From Nitrospinota bacterium (lineage in GTDB: Bacteria; Nitrospinota_A; JADGAW01), in contig JADGAW010000097.1 in the NCBI GenBank assembly GCA_015231815.1, forward strand, positions 1 to 7,758: a stretch of DNA of 7,758 bases, read 5' to 3'. Below, piece by piece: positions 1 to 6,338 of the stretch. Both the position numbers and the translations under genes were made by a program. Each line of letters opens with the position of its first letter. Within the stretch, counting starts at the first letter, position 1. The notes beneath the pieces were generated by a model, which ran no database searches, was not told the DNA's origin, and worked only from the letters and a program-made list of their open reading frames with translations.

Positions 1-77
1 GTTCAGTTGAAAATCCGTTCAAAGCTTCTCCCATCAACAGTCTCAAGAGTTAATTGGTTTTTATCTCTATTTTTCAG
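1..77. repeat. Half copy of a palindromic intergenic repeat
   Basis: Positions 1-27 are an exact reverse complement of 7622-7648. The match continues at roughly 80% identity to 77, where the copy ends in TTTTTCAG, the inverse of the CTGAAAAA that starts the right-hand copy at 7573. Positions 44-62 (around AAGAGTTAATTGGTTT) also match the inverse of the copy at 3525-3605. Compared with the right-hand locus this is one arm only, so the partner arm probably lies just upstream of the window. No coding potential is seen. Confidence 0.85.
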
Positions 78-128
78 GATTTCTAGAAAGCATATTAAAA
101 TACATCTTTATTTATTCAGTAATACTCT

Positions 129-302
129 ATGATTATTATTAAAATTATTTTTTCACTTTTATTGCCGCCTGTTACTGCTTTTTTGCAAGTAGGTATTTCG
201 ACGCACTTTTGGATTAACCTTGCGCTAACGTTATTGGGAGGTATTCCCGGAATGATTCATGCCTTATGGCTGGTGTTTACCCATCAAAAAGGGGAAAAGT
301 AA
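129..302 (+). CDS. Pmp3/YqaE family small membrane protein (UPF0057)
   Basis: This ATG-to-TAA frame encodes 57 residues beginning MIIIKIIFSLLLPPVTAFLQ. It has two hydrophobic segments (about residues 2-20 and 28-51). The LLPPVTAFLQVG turn and the FWINLALTLLGGIPGMIHAL block are hallmarks of the Pmp3/YqaE family, and about 55 residues is the usual family length. Members are tiny two-span inner-membrane proteins; the yeast homologue affects membrane potential and salt tolerance, while bacterial roles are poorly defined and often stress-linked. No Shine-Dalgarno is obvious upstream of the ATG. The stop is only 6 nt before recC, so the two are probably co-transcribed, although no functional link is known. 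It is complete, with no damage. Confidence 0.88.
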   Translation: MIIIKIIFSLLLPPVTAFLQVGISTHFWINLALTLLGGIPGMIHALWLVFTHQKGEK

Positions 303-308
303 GGTCAT

Positions 309-3300
309 ATGGTCGGTTTAAAACTCATTGTGGGCAACAGGATGGAAATCTTGATGAACGCAATGGGAAGAATTGTTCAAGAACCTCTTGCATCTCCTTT
401 TGAGAAGGAAATCATCGTTACTCAAAGTAAGGGTATGGAACAGTGGGTTCATATAAAACTTGCTGAACAATTGGGGGTTTCAGCAAATATTTCTTTTCTT
501 CATCCAAACAAACTCCTTACCCATATCTATAGGTTGATTGTTGACCCAACAGGTACAGCACCAATTCCCTTCGATAAAGAATTTCTGACCTGGAAACTCA
601 TGAACATTCTTCCGGAACAAAGAGGGAAAAAAGAGTTTAACGAAATAAACCATTACCTTTCGGAAAAGCATCCTCTAAAGCTTTATCAATTGTGTCAGAG
701 AATAGCGGAAGTTTTTAATCGATATACAGTCTTTCGTTCTGACATGATACATGACTGGGAAAACAATCAACATGATGGGGGCTGGCAAAGTATTCTCTGG
801 CGGGAAATTATCAAAGAAAACCAACGAAGTCATTATGCGTCATTACGGCAAGAAATATTTGAAAAGCTTAAGCAGGGAAGTGAACTAAGTCTTCCCCAAA
901 GAATTATTGTTTTTGGCGTATCAGCTCTTCCACCTTTTCATCTGGAGTTTTTAAAGGTACTTTCGGATTATACAAACTTGTACCTTTTTTTAGTAAACCC
1001 GTGCTGTGAATATTGGTTGGATATTGTTTCTGAAAAGGATATTGCCCGTATTTCTAAAAAGGGAAACTACGCAATAAGTGAAGAAATGCTTCATCTTGAT
1101 GTTGGAAATAACCTTTTAGCTTCGATGGGAAAGGTTGGTCGGGATCTTTTTTATATCTGTGAGGATCTGGATTTCGAAAAGGAGGAGTTTTTTGTTAACC
1201 CCGGTAATACGTTAATTCTTTCCTCAATACAGGAAGACATCCTTAACCTTAAGGATGAAACAGAAAATAAGGAAAGAAGAGTTACGGAAGGAGATAAATC
1301 GTTGCAAGTTCATTCAACTCACAGCAAAATGAGGGAAATTGAGGTTTTGTACGACAATCTGCTCAACATATTTTCTTCTTCTCCTGATATTACTCCAAGG
1401 GATGTTTTAGTTATGACCCCGGATATTGAAGGTTACACCCCCTATATAAAAGCAATCTTTGACAACCCTGAGCATGAAAGAAAAAGAATTCCTTATTCCA
1501 TCACCGATCGCTCGGTAATGCACGAAAACTATTTGGTTAATACTTTCTTTACACTTCTGGATATTGCGCAAAGTCGTTTTGAAGCAGGTAGAGTCCTTGA
1601 CTTTCTCTCCCTGCCAATTGTCATGAGGTCTTTTAATCTTCAAGAAGAAAATTTGGAAACCATTGAGCATTGGGTCAAAAGTACTGAAATTCGATGGGGC
1701 ATGAATGAAAAACATCGGTCAGATATTAATGTTCCACCATTTGAGCAAAACAGTTGGGATGCGGGCTTTAAACGTCTTTTTGCAGGTTACGCTCTCCCAG
1801 ACACAGGAGAGTTTTTTGAAAAGACCCTTCCTTTTGGTGATATAGAAGGAAGCGATGGGGAAATTCTGGGTAATTTTATGAACTTTTATCAAGCTTTGAA
1901 ATTACTTTCATCAGATATTAAACATGACAGGACATTGAGAGAATGGCAAAATTTTCTGAACAGAGCTTTAGAAAAATTCTTTTTGCCCCTTGATGAGGAG
2001 GAAAGAGCATTTCTTGATATTAAAAAGAGTATTAACAATTTGGGACAAATAGAGGTAAAGTGTGGATATAATCATCAAACAGCGATTGAGCTCATTACCA
2101 GTTACCTAAAAAATACTTTGGAAAGTGAACGAAGCGAAGGTGGTTTTATAACAGGTCGGGCTACCTTTGCCGCAATGCTTCCTATGCGCTGTATTCCCTA
2201 TAGGGTGGTTTGTCTTTGTGGAATGAACGAAGGGGTTTTTCCAAAAAACATCAAGCCTCTTAGTTTCGACCTTATTGGAACAACGCCAAGGTTAGGGGAC
2301 AGGTCAGTTACTCACGAAGATCGGTATCTTTTTCTGGAAGCACTTTTATCTGCCAGAGATTATTTTCTGATAAGCTATACGGGGCGAAACATTAAGGACA
2401 ATACCGAAAAGCCACCTTCAATTCTTGTTTCAGAGCTTCTGGACTATGTGAGAAATAATTTTAGTATAGATACGACCTCTATTTATTACAAACATCCCCT
2501 CCAGTCATTTAGTCATCGTTATTTTTCTGGAGAGAAGAATCTATACAGTTATTCTCACCAAAGCTATAAGGCCGCTGTTGCAAATTGTGGGCAAAAGAGC
2601 ATAAAGAGCCCTTTTTATCATCAGTTTAATACCCTTTCTTTTCCAGAGGGTGAAACTATTGACATAAAACCCTTTTGTAGTTTTTTTAGTAACCCGGTTA
2701 AATACTTTTTTAATAATCGACTTGAAATGTATTTTGAAAGGGGAGGAGAATCATTGCCGGAAAGTGAACCCTTTGTTATTGATGGTTTGGAAAAATATTT
2801 GATTTCAAATGATTTAATAAAGCAATGGGACAATGGAGAGGATACAAAAAAGGTTTTTGAACGGTATCGGGCGGAGGGAAAAATCCCTTACGGTAAAGTC
2901 GGAGATGTTTTGTTTAATAAAATTCATGTGGAAACTGAAAAACAGTGTCAAAGGCTACTCTCTTTAACTTCTGAAGGTAAAAAACTACCCGTAGAAATTG
3001 ATAGGGAAATTAATGGCTTAAGGGTTACAGGAAAGCTGGAAAACATATATTCTTCCGGTCTGATATTCTCTCGTCCAGCAACACTAAAAGCTAAAGACAG
3101 GATTAATGCCTGGATATGCCACCTTTTACTCAATACTGAGGGAAAAGAACCAATGCAAACGGTTATTGCGGGAAGTGATGGAGCTTTTTACTATTTACCG
3201 GAAACTGTTGATGCTGAAACAGTTAAGAACCTCTTTGAACTTTATAAGCTGGGACAAACAAGGCCGCTTTTTTTCTTTCCAGAAACATCTTTTTCCTATG

Positions 3301-3524
3301 CAGAAGCTATTTTCAAAGAAAAAAATGAAAAGGAAGCCATGGAAATGGCTCAAAAAAAGTGGAAAAGTGACAAATATCGAATGGGGGAACAACAAGACCC
3401 CTACAACCAAAAGTTTAGTGAAGGAATTGATATTTTTACCAAAAAGGAATTTACTGATTTGTCACAAACGGTATTCACTCCCATGTTGCAAAGCCAACAA
3501 AAACTTTTTTTCCTAACCTCTTAA
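309..3524 (+). CDS. recC: Exodeoxyribonuclease V subunit gamma (RecC)
   Basis: A 1071-residue protein that aligns from end to end, with short gaps, with E. coli RecC (1122 residues) as I recall it. RecC is the scaffold and Chi-scanning subunit of the RecBCD helicase-nuclease, which processes double-strand ends for RecA in the cytoplasm. Matching blocks include QSKGMEQW (39-46), VFGVSALPPFHLEFL (201-215), NNLLASMGKVGRD (267-279), TPRDVLVMTPDIEGYTPYI (362-380), MLPMRCIPYRVVCLCGMNEG (623-642) and GDRSVTHEDRYLFLEALLSA (663-682). The N-terminal two-thirds is the catalytically dead helicase-like part; about 780-1071 corresponds to the degenerate nuclease-like C-terminal domain. The start at 309 has AAGG five bases upstream and matches the family N-terminus. 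Several E. coli Chi-contact positions are substituted (see findings). recB and recD are not adjacent on the 3' side, since the next gene is arsS. A repeat begins at the base after the stop. Confidence 0.95.
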   Translation: MVGLKLIVGNRMEILMNAMGRIVQEPLASPFEKEIIVTQSKGMEQWVHIKLAEQLGVSANISFLHPNKLLTHIYRLIVDPTGTAPIPFDKEFLTWKLMNILPEQRGKKEFNEINHYLSEKHPLKLYQLCQRIAEVFNRYTVFRSDMIHDWENNQHDGGWQSILWREIIKENQRSHYASLRQEIFEKLKQGSELSLPQRIIVFGVSALPPFHLEFLKVLSDYTNLYLFLVNPCCEYWLDIVSEKDIARISKKGNYAISEEMLHLDVGNNLLASMGKVGRDLFYICEDLDFEKEEFFVNPGNTLILSSIQEDILNLKDETENKERRVTEGDKSLQVHSTHSKMREIEVLYDNLLNIFSSSPDITPRDVLVMTPDIEGYTPYIKAIFDNPEHERKRIPYSITDRSVMHENYLVNTFFTLLDIAQSRFEAGRVLDFLSLPIVMRSFNLQEENLETIEHWVKSTEIRWGMNEKHRSDINVPPFEQNSWDAGFKRLFAGYALPDTGEFFEKTLPFGDIEGSDGEILGNFMNFYQALKLLSSDIKHDRTLREWQNFLNRALEKFFLPLDEEERAFLDIKKSINNLGQIEVKCGYNHQTAIELITSYLKNTLESERSEGGFITGRATFAAMLPMRCIPYRVVCLCGMNEGVFPKNIKPLSFDLIGTTPRLGDRSVTHEDRYLFLEALLSARDYFLISYTGRNIKDNTEKPPSILVSELLDYVRNNFSIDTTSIYYKHPLQSFSHRYFSGEKNLYSYSHQSYKAAVANCGQKSIKSPFYHQFNTLSFPEGETIDIKPFCSFFSNPVKYFFNNRLEMYFERGGESLPESEPFVIDGLEKYLISNDLIKQWDNGEDTKKVFERYRAEGKIPYGKVGDVLFNKIHVETEKQCQRLLSLTSEGKKLPVEIDREINGLRVTGKLENIYSSGLIFSRPATLKAKDRINAWICHLLLNTEGKEPMQTVIAGSDGAFYYLPETVDAETVKNLFELYKLGQTRPLFFFPETSFSYAEAIFKEKNEKEAMEMAQKKWKSDKYRMGEQQDPYNQKFSEGIDIFTKKEFTDLSQTVFTPMLQSQQKLFFLTS

Positions 3525-3605
3525 CCAAAAAAGAGAGATAGAAACCAATTAACTCTTGAGATAATTGATGGCATTAACCATCAGATTCTATCTTCTATTT
3601 TTCAG
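3525..3605. repeat. 81-bp fold-back copy of the palindromic repeat
   Basis: The copy begins at the base after the recC stop. Its first 22 bases match the start of the right-hand copy (7573 onward) at 18 of 22 positions, and 3547-3571 match the inverse of the left copy (28-56). After a 6-base loop (3572-3577) it runs in the opposite direction and ends in TATTTTTCAG, the same terminus as the left copy. It can fold: TGATGG (3566-3571) pairs with CCATCA (3578-3583), and AGATAGAA (3536-3543) with TTCTATCT (3586-3593). The right arm lacks about 18 nt present in the left arm. CTTAA occurs on both sides (3520-3524 and 3607-3611), a possible but weak target duplication. The element may also act as a 3' hairpin for the recC transcript. 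Confidence 0.8.
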
Positions 3606-3708
3606 CCTTAAGAAGAAGGTCAAAAATTGTTCTGAAAATATTTTTGGTAGAAGTTTTACACATTCTTACCTAAACGGCACAAAAAACACGAAAGCAATAA
3701 TGGGTAGA

Positions 3709-3737
3709 TTTTTCCATGGGGATGTTTAAGGTAAAAT
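3709..3737 (+). promoter_or_regulatory. Weak candidate promoter for the arsS operon
   Basis: TAAAAT at 3732-3737 could be a -10 box, with TTTTTC/TTTTCC around 3709-3715 as a poor -35 at 16-17 nt spacing. It lies about 32 nt upstream of the arsS start, downstream of the repeat, in 163 bp (3606-3768) that hold no gene. The assignment rests only on position and a loose hexamer match; AT-rich sequence yields such matches by chance. Confidence 0.2.
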
Positions 3738-3768
3738 ACACCTCCCTGTAGAAGCTAACGAATAAAAA

Positions 3769-4707
3769 ATGAATATTTTTGAACAAAAAATCTCTTCCTA
3801 TAATGGCAAAGGACTTCATGGAATAGAAATAAAAGTGCTTCAGATAAACGTTGGGCTTGAATGTAACCAGAAATGTAGTCATTGTCATGTTTCTGCTTCA
3901 CCTGATCGAAAGGAACAAATGTCGTGGGAAACAATGGAAAACATTATTCTCATAGCGGAAAAGATTCAACCAGACTATATTGATATTACAGGCGGTGAGC
4001 CGGAAATACATCCTTATTTACAGGATTTTATTCAAAAAGCAAAAGAAAAAAAGTTTGCCCTTCAACTGAGGAGTAACCTGTCCCTTTTAACCAGTGAGAT
4101 AATACATTTCCTGAAAAGCAATGAGGTAAAAATTATTGCTTCAATGCCATGCTATCTTAAAGAAAATGTTGACAAACAAAGAGGTGAGGGAACTTACGAA
4201 AAAAGCATAAAAGCTCTTCAACAACTAAATTCCAATGGTTATGGCGTGAATAGCAATTTGGAGCTTGATCTTGTTTATAATCCAGGGGGTTACGTTCTGC
4301 CTCCTAACCAAAATGAGTTGCAGAAATCATATAAAAAAGAATTAGGAAAGCATGGAATTCTATTTAACAAATTAATTGCTATTACCAATATCCCCCTTGG
4401 TCGTTTTCTCGGTGAACTTAAGAAGGATCAAAAGGTTGAGGAATATAATAACCTCTTGATTTCTTCCTTTAACCCTGAGACCTTAACAGGTTTAATGTGC
4501 AGACATCAGGTAAATATTGGTTGGAACGGTAAAATATACGATTGTGACTTTAATATGGCTATCGGACTTGATATCGATAAAGGGTTACCTCAGGATATCA
4601 AGGACTTTAACCCTGATTTTTTTCACAAAAGAAGAATTTCCACAGGAACGCATTGTTTTGGTTGTACGGCTGGAGCTGGTTCTTCCTGTAGTGGAGCATT
4701 ATCATAA
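3769..4707 (+). CDS. arsS: ArsS-type radical SAM/Cys-rich protein (proposed arsenosugar biosynthesis)
   Basis: A 312-residue cytoplasmic protein with an N-terminal radical SAM domain and a C-terminal Cys-rich DUF3641 domain. The cluster motif CNQKCSHC (C32, C36, C39) is CX3CX2C, and TGGEPE (74-79) is the SAM-binding GGEP motif. Family signatures are SMPCYLKENVDKQRGEGTYE (125-144), LDLVYNPGG (166-174), ITNIPLGRF (205-213), LMCRHQ (242-247), YDCDF (257-261) and HCFGCTAGAGSSC (295-307). C244, C259, C296, C299 and C307 could bind an auxiliary Fe-S cluster. ArsS is reported to join a deoxyadenosyl group to dimethylarsenic, the first committed step to arsenosugars. All key cysteines are present; some relatives carry selenocysteine in this region, but no in-frame TGA is seen here. 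No clear Shine-Dalgarno precedes the ATG. It is the first gene of a probable four-gene operon. Family assignment is firm; substrate is inferred. Confidence 0.88.
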   Translation: MNIFEQKISSYNGKGLHGIEIKVLQINVGLECNQKCSHCHVSASPDRKEQMSWETMENIILIAEKIQPDYIDITGGEPEIHPYLQDFIQKAKEKKFALQLRSNLSLLTSEIIHFLKSNEVKIIASMPCYLKENVDKQRGEGTYEKSIKALQQLNSNGYGVNSNLELDLVYNPGGYVLPPNQNELQKSYKKELGKHGILFNKLIAITNIPLGRFLGELKKDQKVEEYNNLLISSFNPETLTGLMCRHQVNIGWNGKIYDCDFNMAIGLDIDKGLPQDIKDFNPDFFHKRRISTGTHCFGCTAGAGSSCSGALS

Positions 4708-4725
4708 ATTAAAAACAATTATCTT

Positions 4726-4730
4726 AGGAG
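4726..4730 (+). promoter_or_regulatory. Shine-Dalgarno that selects the GTG start at 4738
   Basis: AGGAG at 4726-4730 lies 7 nt before GTG 4738, an ideal spacing. It is only 1 nt from the alternative GTG at 4732 and 16 nt from ATG 4747, so 4738 is the best-supported start of the DUF547 gene. Confidence 0.75.
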
Positions 4731-4737
4731 TGTGACT

Positions 4738-5619
4738 GTGAACAGAATGAAGAATGTAATAAAAACCTGCCTTATTTTACTTTCAGCTTTTGTAGTTCTT
4801 AATAACTCACTCGTAATGGCGGAGGAAATTGTTGCTGAAGAGGAAAAGCTTGTTCCCACTGACTTTTCATTTGATGACTATGAGGGTCTCTTAAAAAAAT
4901 ATGTTGATGACAACGGTTTGGTTAATTATGCCGGGTTAATGACGGAAAAAAAGGTTTTAGATGATTTTGTTATTAGGCTGGGAAAAATAGATGTAAATAA
5001 ATACCGAAAATGGTATGACAACGATAAGTTTGCCCTTTGGTTAAATGCCTACAATGCTTTTACTCTCAAAGTTGTTTTGGATAACTACCCGATTAAACCC
5101 TCCTTTTTAAATTCATTTAGATATCCTAAAAACAGTATTGCTCAGATTCCTAAAGTTTGGAACGATAAATTTTTTCCAATTCTCGGTTGGAGCATGACTT
5201 TGCACGGCATTCAAAGTGATGTTTTACGGGCACAATTTGGCTATCCAAGAATGTATCTTGCCTTATGTATGGGAGCCTTATCAAGTCCGAGGTTGAGGAA
5301 CGAAGCATATAAAGGAGATATTATTGACGAACAGTTTAAGCATCAAACAATACGTTTTTTAAATGACCCAACAAAATTTAAGCTTGATAAAGAAAAGAAC
5401 ATTCTTTACATCTCTGAAATATTTAAATGGTACGGTAGTGACTTTATGCAAAAGTATGGAACGGATAATATCAGTTCAGGAATTATGGTTACGATTAAAG
5501 CATCGTTAAATTACCTCAGGAAGTTTATGAGCAAAGAGGACAACGACTATATTAGTAACGGAACTTTTGAAGTGGAATATCTCCCTTACGACTGGACCTT
5601 AAATGAGCAACCAAAATGA
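4738..5619 (+). CDS. Secreted DUF547 domain protein, divergent at conserved residues
   Basis: Read from GTG 4738 this is 293 residues. Residues 1-28 form a Sec signal peptide: Arg/Lys, a hydrophobic core (TCLILLSAFVVL), and a VMA-EE cleavage site, so the mature protein is probably periplasmic; no lipobox Cys is seen. The DUF547 domain covers about 45-240: LWLNAYNAF (100-108), VLRAQFGYPR (162-171), SSPRLRNEAY (182-191), then RFLND (206-210) and ISEIFKWYGSDF (225-236). DUF547 has no settled biochemical role, but such genes often sit beside arsS and TVP38-type genes, as here. Compared with the family consensus I recall (an IEH triplet, then RIHFA, N-C and G-C-P), this protein has I158-Q159-S160, Y173, C177-M178 and S183-P184, so the conserved Glu, His and Cys are replaced. 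It starts 30 nt after arsS and overlaps the next gene by 17 nt. Family membership is clear; activity is doubtful. Confidence 0.85.
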   Translation: MNRMKNVIKTCLILLSAFVVLNNSLVMAEEIVAEEEKLVPTDFSFDDYEGLLKKYVDDNGLVNYAGLMTEKKVLDDFVIRLGKIDVNKYRKWYDNDKFALWLNAYNAFTLKVVLDNYPIKPSFLNSFRYPKNSIAQIPKVWNDKFFPILGWSMTLHGIQSDVLRAQFGYPRMYLALCMGALSSPRLRNEAYKGDIIDEQFKHQTIRFLNDPTKFKLDKEKNILYISEIFKWYGSDFMQKYGTDNISSGIMVTIKASLNYLRKFMSKEDNDYISNGTFEVEYLPYDWTLNEQPK

Positions 5620-6292
5620 CACAATAAAATTATTTCTTTTTGGAGGAACCATTGCGTTCCTCTTTGCGGTATCATACTATTTCGAACTTGGAGGAAAGCT
5701 TGGAAACCTTCAGCATTGGTTTAAGGAACTGGGTTATTGGGGGCCGATAGCTTTTATTCTCTGTTATATTTTGGCAACAATTTTTGCCATTCCGGGAACA
5801 CCATTAACAATTGTTGCAGGGATGGTATTTGGCTCAGTGATGGGGGTTATATATGTAAGTATTGCGGCAACGACCGGGGGTGCTTTTGCTTTTATTATTG
5901 CACGCTATGTAGCTCGTGAATCTGTTACGAATCTGCTCAAAAAAAACAAAAAACTTGGTGAACTTGATACCCTCACCAAAGAGCACGGAGCAGTCATTGT
6001 TGCTATAACTCGTCTGTTACCAATCTTTCCCTATAACCTTCTTAACTTTGCTTTTGGGTTGACCGGTGTTTCTTTCTGGACGTATGTTTGGTGGTCGTGG
6101 CTCTGTATGTTGCCTCTAACAGTTCTGTATATTGTTGGTGCAGATATAATTGGAAAAATGATTACAGAAGGCGTTGTTCATAAAGAACTGCTGATTGTTT
6201 TTTGTGCTGTTTTACTTTTTATGATTCCAGTGGCTCTTTACGCAAAAAACATTTTCAGTAAAGCTCGGAAAAAGAAAGAAGAAAAATCCTGA
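5603..6292 (+). CDS. TVP38/TMEM64 family (VTT domain) inner-membrane protein
   Basis: A 229-residue polytopic membrane protein. Hydrophobic segments lie at about 9-27, 47-73, 76-101, 131-155, 158-183 and 195-214, and a Lys-rich tail (220-228) is probably cytoplasmic. The VTT/SNARE-associated domain (DedA superfamily) is shown by FAIPGTPLTIVAGMVFG (61-77), the Gly/Ala stretch AATTGGAFAFIIARYVAR (88-105), and ITRLLPIFPYNLLNFAFGLT (135-154). The superfamily is linked to lipid scrambling and proton-coupled transport; individual TVP38-like substrates are mostly unknown. The ATG at 5603 lies inside the end of the DUF547 gene (17-nt overlap) with no clear Shine-Dalgarno, which suggests translational coupling and a shared role. 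Next to arsS it may move a product or support the membrane step, but that is inference. Confidence 0.9.
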   Translation: MSNQNDTIKLFLFGGTIAFLFAVSYYFELGGKLGNLQHWFKELGYWGPIAFILCYILATIFAIPGTPLTIVAGMVFGSVMGVIYVSIAATTGGAFAFIIARYVARESVTNLLKKNKKLGELDTLTKEHGAVIVAITRLLPIFPYNLLNFAFGLTGVSFWTYVWWSWLCMLPLTVLYIVGADIIGKMITEGVVHKELLIVFCAVLLFMIPVALYAKNIFSKARKKKEEKS

Positions 6293-6298
6293 CAGAAC

Positions 6299-6317
6299 TT
6301 TGATTTAATATATCAAA
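6299..6317. promoter_or_regulatory. Small AT-rich dyad between the VTT and reductase genes
   Basis: TTTGAT (6299-6304) and ATCAAA (6312-6317) are inverted around a 7-nt centre in the 46-nt gap before the reductase gene. It could be an operator or internal promoter region (TAATAT at 6306-6311 resembles a -10 box), but the 7-nt spacing does not match the TTGAT-N4-ATCAA FNR box. It is short enough to be chance in AT-rich DNA. Confidence 0.25.
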
Positions 6318-6338
6318 TAAGTACAAAACATAAATAAT

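Noticed and set aside
1407..1715. 102-codon - strand frame inside recC
   Set aside because: It lies opposite well-conserved RecC motifs, and the product matches nothing I recognise.
3106..3516. 136-codon + strand frame inside the recC 3' region
   Set aside because: It overlaps recC in another frame, has Lys/Phe-rich low-complexity composition, no domain and no ribosome binding site.
3670..3888. 72-codon - strand frame spanning the arsS upstream region
   Set aside because: It overlaps the arsS start antisense, has no recognisable domain or Shine-Dalgarno, and is explained by AT-rich chance.
4654..4689. Selenocysteine in the ArsS Cys-rich tail, as in some relatives
   Set aside because: All codons at the motif positions are Cys (TGT) and no in-frame TGA occurs before the TAA stop.
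4732..4737. GTG at 4732 as the start of the DUF547 gene
   Set aside because: Only 1 nt separates it from the AGGAG; GTG at 4738 has a 7-nt spacing.
6300..6316. FNR/CRP-type site before the reductase gene
   Set aside because: The half-sites TTGAT and ATCAA are present but separated by 7 nt rather than 4.
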